Assembly (NCBI RefSeq): GCF_016545825.1
Contig: NC_052616.1
Coordinates: 34,896,192-34,960,191 of the forward strand
Source: Eucalyptus grandis
Lineage: Eukaryota > Streptophyta > Magnoliopsida > Myrtales > Myrtaceae
Reading direction: 5' to 3'
DNA length: 64,000 nucleotides
A program made the position numbers and the translations under genes. The notes beneath the pieces are model-generated. The model was given only the letters and a program-made list of their open reading frames with translations. It searched no databases and had not been told where the DNA came from. This document shows positions 1 through 11,902 of this stretch, one piece after another (the first letter of the stretch is position 1; every line of letters begins with the position of its first letter).

Positions 1-1300
1 TGATTATGATATAATCATTACCACTTAAAAAGAAAACTCAAATTTTGACTTCTTATTACCAGAAGAAAAGAGGCATCAACCTATCATGGTCACCATGCGA
101 CCTATCAAATCACTGATTTTCTCACAATAAAATGAAAGTTAAAGTCGACAACAATCTAGACATTAATAGACTCATCAATAGTATAAATTCAAGTATTTAG
201 GACATAATTGGTATAACTAGGAAACTTGAATCCAGTGAAATCCATGCAAAAACACATGCATATCCTTTGCCTCTTCTATCATGTTAGGGATCACATAGGA
301 CATAGTCTAGAACTATAAATCTCAGAATTATCAATAGAACGCCTAGAATTATCTCAAAGTTAGAAAAACTCAAATCAAACTCTATCACAGAATATATAGA
401 TGACAAAAATTAACCTCACAAAACCGATGCCTATACAAGTTTATGCCGTAAAATTATCTAAGCAATCTGACAATCAAGTTCAAGCATGAAATTGCTTGTG
501 ATCACATCTGCAACCCTCCGTAAACACACGAACATCTGGACGAACATCTGATCTGGACATGCATCACACTTCCTTCCTCAGATTCCTTGATGAAATTCTG
601 TGATTAGAAAAGCAGTAAATGGCACATGCATTGTCTATCAAAGTGCATTGAATCATAAGAAGACATTTTGTTGGATGCTAATAACTTTCACACGGGTCTC
701 TACACTTAAAGGGCCGTTTCTAAAATGTTTTAACATCTTTAGACAATAATTAACACTAGTTGTTTCTGCCATATCACAAACTAGAGAGAATCTTACTATG
801 CTAAAACCAGCACCAACAATGTCTCATCCAGATTTGCACTTTATCACAAAACTATAGTTCAAAAGTTATGTTGCTAAGCTCAAGAATGGGAACTACCTTG
901 AAGTGAAAGTTTGACCTAGCTTATAGTCAAATGAACAGCTTAACTAACTGGAATAAGAACAATGAACAATATGATCAGAATAAACCAAGAAGCAGGAATG
1001 AAGAGCACTGACTTAGCTTCTTCCTCATTGTGATTGACTACAATCATATGAGGAAATCTGCAGCTATAGGTATACTTGATCTTAACATGAGCATCATATC
1101 AAACTGTCACAGCAAGAAATATTGCCACGGCGCCCTGATCAGACACAACCTATGATAAAAAGGTCACACCTTGTAGACACTAGTTAAATGCATGAATAAC
1201 TGATATGATCATTCGATATGCAGCAGAGATGCATCATATTAGTATGCCCGATGTACATAAAGTTCATAAAAGAAAGGAATCATAAGTTCAAAGGTCTTAC
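1..1300. other. AT-rich spacer or intron, nothing recognised
   Basis: No long open frame on either strand and no recognisable protein. Several short minus-strand stretches look faintly coding: near 1015-1110 the minus strand reads about 35 codons without a stop and begins after an in-frame TGA, and 1101-1146 is bounded by a possible AG acceptor. I could not join them into a gene. It may be intron of the minus-strand locus to its right. Confidence 0.3.
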
Positions 1301-1399
1301 CTAATTGTGCAAAGGCATGAGAGTGTTCAACAGGATGAATCAATGCAGGCATATCCAATGAGAAGCATGATTTACCCATCGTGACCTGAGGCTTTGGAG
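1301..1399 (-). CDS. Candidate isolated coding exon, unknown protein
   Basis: A 99-base minus-strand stretch bounded by a good acceptor (a T-rich tract ending TTTTTAG) and a good donor (TTAG then GTAAGAC). It reads without stops as 32 residues, including PKPQVTMGKSC near its start and HPVEHSHAFAQL at its end. I do not recognise the protein. It lies downstream of the TAD2 remnant on the same strand but does not resemble TAD2, so it may belong to another gene or be a decayed exon. Confidence 0.3.
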
Positions 1400-2293
1400 C
1401 TAAAAACCAAATATTAGCATTCAGCATATCTATAAGATACTTAAACAAATCATAGATTCCACAATGTCATTAACAGAAAATGGATGGAAAAGAAGGGAAA
1501 TAAAGGCGAAGAGAAATGATATTCTTGGAAAAGGGTTCTACAAAACAGAGAAGAAACATGAACCAAATTGATTTTATCATTACAAAGACAAATTATTTCA
1601 AGGCCATGTTTTCTGTATGCAATGAGTTTCCAAAGCGTACTAATTATCTCAGATGCATGTAAAGATTATGATCTGATCAGTTTTTAAAATATTTGCAACT
1701 GAAGAGCTCTTTATTTATATGGGATGTAAGGATACAGAAACATATCTTTACTGCAGCAAACGATCTAGAGAAAATTGAAAAGAGACGGGGCATCTAAAAC
1801 CCTTTTGTTTCCTTGGAAAATTCTACACATATTCATAGCAATCATTAAATGGCTGAACACTCTTAGTTGTTCAGCATAATATGCAATCACCGAGAGGCCC
1901 ATTTATCCATGTACAATTCTTTCCAGCTATTTGAGAGAACTGGTCAAACAAGTACAAATAGAAAGAGGCTTCCCGTTTTCTTTTTAATCACTATGGAAGA
2001 GGATGAGTGAGAGGAAGACCAAAGTATTTGAGTTTAAAAGAGAACTTATTCCGAGGAAGGGTCTTTCAGGATGATGTTGCTAGCAGACACACTGCTCAAC
2101 TTTATTGATAGAAAAGGTAAACTTTGGTTTGAAAAATAGATTTGCTTTACTATGTTCATAGAAGCCTCTTAAAAAGTGTAATTAATAATGGGTCCATTGA
2201 AAAAGAACTATCATTTTCCTCAAGTTATCTCACGTAAATAGGTGCTAACAGCAGTATTATAACATTCTTTCAAAATGCAGACAATTCAATTAA
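1400..2293. other. Spacer, nothing recognised
   Basis: AT-rich with stops in all frames. No repeat, RNA gene or protein similarity that I can support. Confidence 0.4.
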
Positions 2294-2403
2294 TTAAAAT
2301 GGCTGATTGCCATTCATACCATTAGAGTTTCCTTGTTCATAAAAATCTGGCAGAGGAGAAATTGCTTCTGATGCCATTATATATCCACTTCATTTGAAAC
2401 CCT

Positions 2404-3440
2404 TTGATCCAGAATTCCCATGACTACAAGAGAAACAAGAATAAAGTTGGAAACATTCATAAATTAGGCAGACACTTGAAAGGGGGAACATAGATGAAAT
2501 TTATGTGGAAACCAGCCAATATTTCCGATGAAATAATTAGGGCTAGTTTTTGAGTTCCAAAGGGAGGATTTTGAGCTAGGCAGTCCTTTTATCTGCAAGA
2601 GGGTCCTCTTGCTTGATGTTGTATTCAGAAAGGCAATGAGCTAGTTCATGTTTCCCACAATAATTTTGACTCATAATCAAATTACTAAGAGCAGCATTTA
2701 CTATAAATTTCAAGCCCCAAAGTCAAGAGTTTTCATGGTTTGTTTTTTCCCTAAATTTTTTATTAAACGCGTCCTTCAGAAAATCTCTTGCTTCTTCCCC
2801 CTGGAACTAAGCTTGTTCTTTCAAATCTAATCCTTAAACAAAAAAACAATGTCTGCGATCTACATTAGCTACTTTTTGTACTGCTCGATCACAATGGACC
2901 AGATCCTGTTTTGCTGCGTTTTAACTTTTATGTCAACAAAGTCTTGAGGGAAAATTGGTGACTTCAAGAAGCTTCAAACAAGAAATGTTAGATCATGGCA
3001 GCATCGGACAGATGAAAAATTATACTGGAAACACGAGCCATACACCACAATCTAGCACACATGCTCTCATTTATGCAAGAAGGAAAAGAGATTTCTTTAT
3101 CAAGTACATTTCCCAGGGCATATCAAAAAGCATAATTTCCTCGTAGTTAAAATATCATATTTCCTTGAAGATACTATATCTTGATATCAATAAAGACATC
3201 AAAGAATCTCACTGCACTCAAAAAGTAGGACTTCCCTGAACTGTATAGGGAAAAAAAAAAAGAATACAGAAATTTCAAACAAGTCACAAAGAATTTAAGA
3301 AAAAGGAAATAACGTGGGGAAAAAAGGAATTAATATAAACTTGACTTCTTGACGCTTCTGGAAACTCCAATTTCTTCCATTCGAGAAGGCAAAGGACAGA
3401 AAAAGATGGAAAATCAGTTCCACAAACCTCCATTTATTTT
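2404..3440. other. Intron-like sequence inside the TAD2 remnant
   Basis: AT-rich, no supported exon. The missing TAD2 exon after CEPC should lie here on the minus strand; I looked for its GCANDKFGGCGSI-like block and did not find a convincing one. Confidence 0.35.
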
Positions 3441-3575
3441 CATTGTGCACGGTTCACATGTCCCATATAGAGAGCATACTGAAAACTTCTCTGCAACTTC
3501 TGCAGCCAATAATCCAGTCCTTTGCCACTATTCAAGAACAATATCAAGAGCTTCCATCTCTACATGTCTTGTTGC

Positions 3576-4634
3576 CTTTGAAAGAACAAGGAGAAAACAA
3601 TGCAACCATATCAAACTTAGGAGCTTTGTCAGAGAGACAATTGCCCTTAGTATAGTTTCAACATAAATTCAGAAAATGCAGTCCATAAGAAATGTGTTCT
3701 CCTTTAAGCTAACTGATTGAAAGTATATATGAGATTGATCAAGGCATACACTACTTGAATTCAACAAGTTTTGCTCGCTTGAAGTTGCTGCAAATCTTAC
3801 ATGGAAAAAGAAGCTTCTTATCGGATTAGCCACCTCCAACTTTTCTAACAGTATTCTCATATATATTCCAGTAGCAAGGAACCTTTTTTTTTTCTTATTA
3901 TGCTCCACAAGATACTAAAAGGGACAGATAATCTTTGCATCAACTATTCATTACTGTCCACAAAGCCATTTATAGCAGTGTACCGTCACCACATAACTAT
4001 CAAAGATTACAGCAATAGACTATTACAAAAGAGATGATCTCTACCAGAAACCAGGCCTAAACTATGTGTAAATATGGTCATTGTATGAAGAAATGTCCCA
4101 AGGACCAGGTTCTTACATCTCAAAAGGCAATACAATGCTCACAGCGCATTTTTATACCAAATACGTATACCAATAGTCTAGCTGACATAAGGCCTACAAA
4201 AACAATGGTAGGAACTTCACAAAATCAAATAAAGACCGTAATATTGTTCCAGACAGAGAAAAATGGCAAATGAAAAACATGAAACATCAGGCATAATAAA
4301 GCAATATTTTAGTTATTGTTACTTGTTAGCAGTATATTTTATGAAAGAATAATGGGAACATCACCCCTTATAGCCTAATAATGCATAAAGAAATCCACTC
4401 ATTAACAGATTTGGTCTGATATATTGTTTTATCATCTATTAAAGAAATAATTAAGAGAGAAACATAAATGATCAACAATAAACTATGAGTGGATAATTTG
4501 AGGGTATCAATCCAGAGCAACAACAAAGTGCTGCTGGGCCAAAATTTAAAGAAGGGGGTGGGGAAGCAATGACAAACATGGATTGGTGAATGATTTTAGA
4601 CTGTGCTTTATTTGAATATACTTTTTTTTTATTG
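3576..4634. other. Intron-like sequence inside the TAD2 remnant
   Basis: AT-rich intron-like sequence with homopolymer runs (for example poly-T near 3887-3895). No other feature seen. Confidence 0.35.
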
Positions 4635-4685
4635 AACTGCTATGTGATTATTGAGGATGGGAATGTTATCGCAGCAGGAAGAAAC
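4635..4685 (+). pseudogene. TAD2: TAD2 exon fragment in inverted orientation
   Basis: The plus strand reads NCYVIIEDGNVIAAGRN, matching the TAD2 block that normally follows LEVPVG. The piece encoding LEVP lies only about 40 bases away on the opposite strand (ending at 4725), so this exon is flipped relative to the rest of the gene. Similarity stops at GRN, the likely exon end. An alternative is a second TAD2 fragment inserted in reverse, but no minus-strand version of the exon was seen in the window. Confidence 0.6.
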
Positions 4686-4768
4686 CCTAGTAATGCACCT
4701 GTTTACCAAAAACCAGTTCCTTACCTAGCTGGAACTTCAAGGCCGTCCAAAGCAAGTTTCGCCTTATA

Positions 4769-5802
4769 TAAAAATAACAAATAGGTCTTTTTAGTTGTTT
4801 AGAGAAAACAATATGAGGATAAGAGTCAGAAATTATGTCATAAATGCATGCATGCATACAGGCCATTCAAGAAAAAATCAGCATCAAGTTGCCTGCAGTA
4901 GATATATTTCATTATCAATAAGCAGCTACTTATGGAATGAACGCATGTCTCATAGCTATATGATCAAGATCTTGGAGGTCCTCTATAATATTCTGGTCAC
5001 AAACTTCCAAGCAACGATCGTCACCGCATACTTAACCTCTAACTCAGACGCAAATCCCACCTACTGTTAGAGTGATATAGCTCTAACAACACCAAAGCAA
5101 AACAGCAACTAATTTGAGAAACTACATGTTGCTCATTCCAGCGTGTCCTATCATTGGTTCCTCAGAAGCTTATGTTTCATTATTAGGTTTTCAAAAATTC
5201 AAGAAGCTTACGGGAGTTTTAGCTTCAAGGTCATTTTCCTTCATAAAAGCTGTGGCAGATAAGGATAAAAAAGGAACCCTAAACTGTTGTGAAGGCGTCA
5301 AAAATCAGAATTCACAATCAGCTTCTTGTGCTTTTGTCTCTATTTTACTGAATAACTAATAATGTAAACTCCGTGTTTCTTGTAATTTTTTCTTTTTCAT
5401 ATCCAGAGGCCACAGGACTAAAGACAATAAGCACCTAACCAGTTAATCATGAGCACAACCAATGTTCATGTTACTCTCATGCTCCAAGTAAATTTGGTTT
5501 TCAATTCTCCCTAGTTGCCAAAGTTGACAAGTGGTAAGAGGACTCTGACTGTCAATCAACCTTTCCTGGTGGCTTGACATCTCACTTCTTATTCCTCCAT
5601 GGTTATGCCTCTTCAAGCACCAAGCACCTCATAAAAGTTACCAACAGAGTCCTATCACAGTGATTGAAGTTCCCAACCTATAGCACTCGGATTGGCTCAA
5701 TTTTTCACTCTCCCTCGCTTGTTTTTGCTTTGAACCTAGACTTCACCTACTCCTACCAATAAATTACCACCTACGAAAAGAAAGAAAGAATCGTCATACC
5801 TT
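4769..5802. other. Spacer with weak minus-strand coding traces
   Basis: On the minus strand, around 5210-5285, there is a stop-free stretch bounded by an AG and a good GTAAGC donor. At about 5450-5580 a 45-codon frame starts MSSHQERL. Neither matches a family I know. They may be leader exons of the TAD2-like locus. Confidence 0.2.
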
Positions 5803-6250
5803 CTAGGGATTGTCCCTGATTTTGCAACGTGCAGCGTCGCTTACCATTGAATTCACTACCAAGCATCCACAGACTAAACTTCCGAAGAGAACACTCATTC
5901 AGCGTCTCTCGAACAAATTCAACGACACATTCTTCAAGTTCCGCGCAACTCCAGAACCAAACGAATCGAATTCAAAATCCAGTTCAAGTATTGCATCGAC
6001 TCGATACAATCTGGATGTGCCAAGCATTACCCGATCTATATAGCAAGCTGCATGAAGCCAGGAACCTCAGCAGAGAATCGTTCCCCCGAAGAAGCTACGT
6101 CACCGGTTCCCACGGCGGTAGTCCGTTGCCTCCGCTTGCTGGTTTCCGTCGCCCGTCGGTTTGCTAGGGACTTCTTCTGTCGGTCGCCTCCGATGGAAGA
6201 CGGCGGAGCTTGAAGTTTTCGCCTAGGGCGGAGAAAAGAGGATTTAGCCA
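5803..6250 (-). promoter_or_regulatory. Possible 5' exon/UTR and promoter region (minus strand)
   Basis: A locally GC-rich segment in AT-rich surroundings. On the minus strand it ends in a consensus donor (CTAGAAG then GTATGA) at 5803. It contains no long conserved frame, which suits an untranslated leader exon. It lies upstream of the TAD2 remnant in the right orientation, and the TIR-NB-LRR gene ends at 6429 on the same strand. Inferred only from composition and the splice motif. Confidence 0.3.
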
Positions 6251-6428
6251 AAAGGAAGAACTACAAACAAAGAAAAGAGATAAAAGGGAAGGCAGAATTA
6301 CAGAATTCTATTTAAAAGTTTTATTTTTCTTTTTCTTTTTTTTTTTCGGGGAGAAAGGAAAACGAGAAGGAACGAGAAGGAAGAAGGCATTGTAATGAAG
6401 ATCAGCGGGAGTTCACTCACCGTACGAA
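6251..6428. other. Short intergenic stretch, purine/poly-T rich
   Basis: Contains an oligo-T run (6326-6347) and AAGGAA-type purine repeats. It would hold the 3' end of the TIR-NB-LRR gene that stops at 6429. No clear polyadenylation signal was identified. Confidence 0.35.
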
Positions 6429-7181
6429 TTACATCCATAGCTCGTCTCCATATTCTTCCAACCAAAGCTTGTACTTTTTGTTCCCCAGGCTGCGCGGGTC
6501 TCCAGGAAGAAACCATCCAGGACGATGACCCTCACGATGTCTCACGTCTATGGTTTTACCATGCTCGTAAGAACTCGGTGGACAATCTAGATCAAATTCG
6601 ATCAGTCTGTTTTCGAGCATATGTGAACTCTCTTGCAAGTTTCTTGATAGACCTATTTCAGTTGGATTGTCTTCATGTATATGCGAACTCTGGGCTTCTG
6701 GGTCTGTCGAGTCATGGCCAACCTCATAGAGGAAAGCTGGATCAATTAACTTGTAGTCTCGGATCGCAGCCTTTAAATTGTCATCTAGTTGCTTGCATAT
6801 TATTCGGAATCCCCACTTTTCCATGACCAAAGGGAATGCACCTGAGCTATTAAATCTAATGCTGAATTGTGCATAACTCCCATCAATTTGATCAAAATGG
6901 ACTCCTTTCCATAAGTAAGATGGTGTGAAATAGTTGATAAAGATGCCACCTGGATCCAATCGTTTGACATATAGGTAGTTACTCTTGTATTTGCCATTAA
7001 AATATGCACTATAGGAAGGTCCGGAATAATTGCCTCCATTGTTACATACAACACAGAAAATCAATCCAAGAAACTTGTCATATAAATCCTTTGAAGCCAT
7101 GAAAGATATAGATCCTTTTTCAACTGGTTGAAACCACTTTGGCATCTCTCCTTCAGGGAGAAGAATAGTGCAATGAGAATT
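6429..7181 (-). CDS. TNL exon 5: post-LRR C-terminal domain
   Basis: Acceptor AACAG at 7182-7186, open to a TAA at 6429-6431. It begins NSHCTILLPEGEMPKWFQP, the hallmark of the post-LRR (C-JID) domain found in many TNLs, which packs against the LRR and helps bind effectors. A beta-sandwich-like region follows (ISFMAS, FCVVCNNGG, WGFRIICKQL), then an acidic, low-conservation tail. Entirely open, in contrast to exons 1-2. Confidence 0.8.
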   Translation of the reverse strand, partial: NSHCTILLPEGEMPKWFQPVEKGSISFMASKDLYDKFLGLIFCVVCNNGGNYSGPSYSAYFNGKYKSNYLYVKRLDPGGIFINYFTPSYLWKGVHFDQIDGSYAQFSIRFNSSGAFPLVMEKWGFRIICKQLDDNLKAAIRDYKLIDPAFLYEVGHDSTDPEAQSSHIHEDNPTEIGLSRNLQESSHMLENRLIEFDLDCPPSSYEHGKTIDVRHREGHRPGWFLPGDPRSLGNKKYKLWLEEYGDELWM

Positions 7182-7514
7182 CTGTTACAAAAATAGACCG
7201 TTAGAAAGCACCATAGAAGAATTCAATTTGAGTTTAGTAAGTAATCCTAGTGAATAAAGAGTTTCGTAAATGAGTATATATCCATTGATCCTAGCTTGCG
7301 TTAAAATAGAAGTCTCACGCAATAAAAATCATACCCATAAAAACTATGCTAGCCACCTTCATTAGGTGCATATTAGTGCAAGGTCACTTTATATTTGTTT
7401 GGTTTTGTCAAACCTCCGGTTTTGCACTTTCAGCTATTGCAATATAAAAGCACAGATTGTTTTGAGCATACTCTCCACATCGATATGTGTGCGCACGAGA
7501 GAGAGAATCTGACC

Positions 7515-8362
7515 TTGGCAATTGAAGCAGTGTCAACCATGCTCAACCCTCGATGGACCCACTGGTCAATTGAAGTTAAATGTCCATTTGTTTGCAGAGA
7601 TTCACACCCATTTGCGAGCAGTAAAAATAAAGATGGTGGAAGCTTGGGAATCTCTTGTAATTGATGGCAATAACTAACTGACAATATGGACAAACGATCA
7701 CGCTTACTGATGGATGTAGGGAGGCTAGTAATATTGTTCCCTGACAGAATTAAGTGTTCCAACAAGGGAAAACAAGAAAGATCCTCAAGAAACTCTACTT
7801 CGGACAGATTACAATTGAAAAGGTCTAAGACTTTTAAATTTGAAAGTCCAACCTTCATGCACGGATTAACTAAATCCATGAGGTTTGGAAACACGATTGG
7901 GCCAAAAGAAGATTTGACGCATTGAAGTCTTTGTAACTTGTAAATGTTAGAAGGAATGCTTACCGGGTTTTTGCAAATATCTAAAAGCATTTCCTCTAGA
8001 GAGACAAGATTTTCTATTGATGTAGGAAGTTCTTTAATAGCGGTATGTAGTATGGAAAGTTTTTTTAGGCATCCGAGTTCATGTGGGATATCAGGAAATC
8101 TTTCAAATTTTGAGCAAACAGAAAAGTTGAGATCTCGAAGATTTTTTGACTCAAGCACATTTGGAAAAACACGAAGTTCAGGGCACCATTTAAAATGCAA
8201 GACTTGGAGCTTGTCATGATTTGCAATCGACTCGTGGGCTTCTACCAAGTTTTTGCAATTCCAGAGTTTCAATTTTTCAAGATTTGGAGTACATGAGAGG
8301 TTGGGCGTACTAACAAGCGACTCGCAGTCACTCAATTTAATGTAAGTCAAATGTTCGAAGTC
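7515..8362 (-). CDS. TNL exon 4: leucine-rich repeats
   Basis: Acceptor TTTGCAG before GACTTCGAACAT; donor GCCAAG then GTCAG. It is open throughout and encodes about nine plant LRRs. Typical units are LTYIKLSDCESLVSTPNL, LEKLKLWNCKNLVE, LRDLNFSVCSKFERFP and LEHLILSGNNITSLPTSI. The YCHQLQEIPKLPPSL segment is the usual last repeat before the post-LRR domain. This surface would carry recognition specificity. Confidence 0.85.
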
Positions 8363-10416
8363 CTGCAAAAACAACAAAACCAACTATCATAAACATTCTG
8401 AAAGGGAAAAAGGGTATTTGTATAATGCCATTGCCACTTTTAAGAATTTTTATCCTTAGGCCACAATTCACTTCACGTGGAAGGAAGCAAGGAGCATTGT
8501 TAGATCAGGCAACTTGGAACCTATTAATAACTAAATTTCTAAACCTATTAATAATCAAAGTTACTATATATATCGTATTGAAAAATTACTAAACCCTTAG
8601 AAACTTTACTAGTATATACAATTTTTTTATGTATATACAGTAAAGCTTACGCTCACGAGCGAGTTTTACCTAATTTTTATGATCACATCAGCAAATAAGA
8701 GATAACCCTTATCATTTCATTTTTAGATATTATTTTAAAGAGTTATATAATATATATAAATACACAATATTAAAAAGATTTCACAAATAAATTTTTAGAC
8801 AATCATCAAAACAGTTAGATATAACATGATACTTCATACTCAACCAATAAAAGATATATCATGATTATTAGAAAATCACATGTTGGTTTTACTATATATA
8901 TATATATTAGACAAAAACTAATCTTGGCAAATAATAACATCGTACCATTTGATGTTTGATACATTAAATATGACATGATTCTTTTCATATATATTTCAGA
9001 CAATTACATTTCATACTTAAGAATTGCACGTTAACAAACATGGAAAAAAAAAAAAAAAAAATTAAGGGCTAGTTAGTTTAAATTTCTAAATTACTCCGAT
9101 ATTATCAAAGACAAAAAAATTCCTATTACTTTATAGTTGATGGAGATAATTTATATCACCTTATAATTGGTGAGAACAAATATTTATAATTATTAAAGAT
9201 TGCCAAAATTTTTTGTGAATGAATTAGTTATAATTTATAACAATTTGATAAATGATGACAATTCCTGGATGGCATGTCCCAATACATTGGATCCCTTATA
9301 TTGGAGAATTAGTTGTACACTTTTTCATTTTTTTGTTCCCTGACTAGCAAGATGTGTTTCTTAATTAAAACACTTTTTTATTTAATTACGTGTGCTTAGA
9401 AATGTTGATCCTTTAGAATTGATTTGAGTAAATAATGATGCCTTTTTTACAGCACAGTGAAAAATAAGAAAATAAAAGAAATAAAAAATTATACAAATTT
9501 TACCCTTTTTTTGTTCAAAAATTGTTCCTTGGAACATTTTTTTCTATTTCTGTTCCTTGGAACAATTTTTAAGCCTCCAACTTGAAGAAACGCACGTGGT
9601 CTCTAAGGTTATTTTGAATGTGAGATATTGTGATCAATATATCTGACCAACCACAATTAAATCAAATGCTTGACCATTCAACTAGCTATTCCCTAGGTGT
9701 TTTTACTTTTGTATACACGTCAACGGGTTGGTTCGTCATGTTTTGGTTTCCTTTTATTTGACCATTGTACAAGTCTTTTTTGTATATAAAAATGTTTATA
9801 TGTAAACTAGTGACATAGTTAAATTAGGCAAAATAGCTTATACTAGCATATTTGCATTTTGAATTTCTTCCTAGGTAGATTTGATTTTGAAATAAAACTA
9901 CATCAAGTTTGTTTGAGATAATTTGTCCTTCAAAATATACCTTCTTCTACGTGAGGGATTTTAACCTTTTTTTATTCTTTCCATCCATGATCTTCAATTG
10001 CTTATTTTACAAATATAATACCCATGGGCAAATACACCAAATCGGTCATTTTATTATCTCTCACATATTTCAATATATTAAAAATTGAACTTTTTCATGA
10101 TTCAATGGCCTTCATAAAAAAATTCAAATTTTCTTTTTCTGCATAAAATAATAAAATTTTTTTGTACTGTGTATTTTACCCGCAAAACGTTTCCATTGCA
10201 GATTTCTTATAAAGATGTTTCACTTAACTTTTCAATGCCAATTATGCTGCACGTTATTTCAAACGCAAGTAGTTAACGACATTATGGAAGAAAACAGAGT
10301 AGTGGTTCCTAAAATAGAGGCACACCTTTCTTTTTAGGGATACCAGTGCATATAATACGCAAATGCCCATACAAATGAAGTAGATAATAAAAAGGTCTAT
10401 GTAGATAAATGCTTAC
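8363..10416 (-). other. Long TNL intron 3, very AT-rich
   Basis: A 2.05-kb intron between the LRR-linker and LRR exons. It is AT-rich with poly-A at 9042-9060 and a short (TA)n run near 8894-8907. A repeat of the type TTGTTCCTTGGAACATTTT occurs near 9520-9575. No transposon ends were identified. Confidence 0.6.
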
Positions 10417-10695
10417 CTCACATAGGTTTATGACTCTTGTGATACTACAATTCCTCATATCCAGTCTCACTAATTTCTTTGGACCATAAGAAAAATGTGG
10501 ATTCCAAGGACCATATCCAGCCCATTCAATCCATCCTAGCTCATTTGGAAGCCATATAGGACCTTGGTAAGAATTATACACATTGCGCACAATGAGCAAT
10601 CTCAACCTTCTCATTTCTTTAAAAGCATTCGGATGGATACTTAGCTTTTTTTGCTCAAGTGGCTCCAACACTATGGCTTTTATAGCACAATCTCC
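10417..10695 (-). CDS. TNL exon 3: NB-LRR linker and first LRR
   Basis: Acceptor ATATACAG, donor TGTGAG then GTAAGC. Open. It encodes the standard TNL segment AIKAIVLEPLEQ...AFKEMRRLRLLIV, then LPNELGWIEWAGY and KKLVRLDMRNCSI. This connects the ARC2 region to the LRRs. Confidence 0.8.
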
Positions 10696-10782
10696 CTGTA
10701 TATACAAGACTATTTAGAATATGCATTTTTAGTAAATATAGTCAGAGAAGGAGCAAAATTTTGATGGGATTTGCAATCTTAC

Positions 10783-11902
10783 CTCATCGCTCGACAAAGC
10801 ATCGAAAACATCATCATACTGCCATAGTCTACTGCGTCCCCTGGGATTATCTTGACATTCTTGGTTCACAATCTCCATACCCATGGATTGAATCAAGTCA
10901 TGCATTTCTATGATATACTCATTTTCGATAAAAGAGCTCTCTTTTCTTATCAAAGACCTCTCAATGAGAATTTCTAATCCTATTGTTGCCTCAAGATCGC
11001 AACTATTGAGAACTTTCTTTACGTATTCACTATCCTCCCCTTAAAGAAGCAGGCAATGTCGAGAAAAATCTCTTTCTCATTTTCCTCAAGTCCATCATAA
11101 CTTATTTTGAGCACATCATTGATTTTATTGTTAGGAACTCTAGAAATTTTCTTTAGTGTGCTTTCCCATTCATGTTCTCTTCTACCACACAAGAAGGGAA
11201 CCCAGCACCTCAATTGCTAAAGGAAGGCCTCTAGCATGATTCAGAACCTTATCTACCAAATTTGTCCTGATCTCTATTTTTGGCTGTGTTGAAAAAGCAT
11301 GATTGCTAAACAGCTCACGAGCTTCATTATCATCCAGTGCTTTAACTTTATACACATGATCTTGATCAATCTCATGACAAGTTAGCAAATGTTTATCTCT
11401 TGTAGTAACAATGATCCTACTTCCATTACCAAACCACTTACATTCTCCTACTAAAGCATTTAACTGGTCCAAGTCATCCACATCATCAAGGACAAGAGAA
11501 CTTTTTTGTGACGAAGTCTATGTTGTATTAAAATAATACCTTCATCAACACTGGACACTTCTAATTTTTGTTGCAATGATAAAATCTCTAGTAATTTTTC
11601 TTGCAAAGGAACTAAATCCCATTGGAATTTTTGAAGCTTCTCGAACATTTGCCAAAAACATGAACCATCAAATTGTCTAAAAATAGCATTGTAAAGAGCT
11701 TTTGATAAAGTTGTCTTGCCTATGCCTCCTTGTCCCCATAATCCCACCATGACAACATCCTCATGAGACTCAAGCATTTAACATCGATTTTAGCTCAACC
11801 ACTCGGAATCTATCCCAACTGGATGCTTAGCAACATGCAAATATGTTTGGGCTAGGTAAGTGGAGATCTTCTTCACAATTTTGTATAAGCTTTGACTCAT
11901 CT
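10783..11902 (-). pseudogene. TNL exon 2: NB-ARC domain with frame breaks
   Basis: Acceptor TTTGTCAG, donor GATGAG then GTAAGA. It contains the P-loop GQGGIGKTTL, RNBS-B GSRIIVTTRDKHLL, the GLPLA motif, RNBS-D ending LDIACFFKG, and the MHD-region MHDLIQSMGMEIV. The kinase-2 aspartates are displaced by a frame break: the VLLSLMMW stretch is out of frame relative to the downstream DQLNALVG. Other breaks lie near 11850, 11800, 11210 and 11040. The motifs are spread over three frames, so no continuous NB-ARC can be made from this sequence. Confidence 0.8.

Larger units (their letters stand above)
2294..4768 (-). pseudogene. TAD2: tRNA-specific adenosine deaminase TAD2-like pseudogene
   Basis: TAD2/ADAT2 is the catalytic subunit of the enzyme that converts wobble A34 to inosine in tRNAs. 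Three minus-strand pieces match the family in order. 4725-4768 encodes AKLALDGLEVP and is followed by a GTAAGG donor. 3441-3575 has an AG acceptor and encodes the zinc/catalytic block: RHVEMEA (HxE) and later CEPCTM (first cysteine of PCxxC). 2294-2403 encodes the C-terminal block MASEA...FYEQGN. Damage is clear: CAG to TAG just before WQRTG in the middle piece, and a TGA where the family has cysteine in GFKC. The exon holding VIIEDG is present but inverted (separate entry). I could not find the exon after the PCxxC motif. Introns persist, so this is a decayed gene copy, not a processed one. The family match comes from recalled motifs. Confidence 0.72.

Noticed and set aside
3349..3666. Plus-strand open frame of 105 codons
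   Set aside because: It is antisense to the TAD2-like exon at 3441-3575, which has splice borders and family motifs.
7686..8219. Plus-strand frames over 7.4-8.2 kb
   Set aside because: Antisense shadows of the minus-strand LRR exon.
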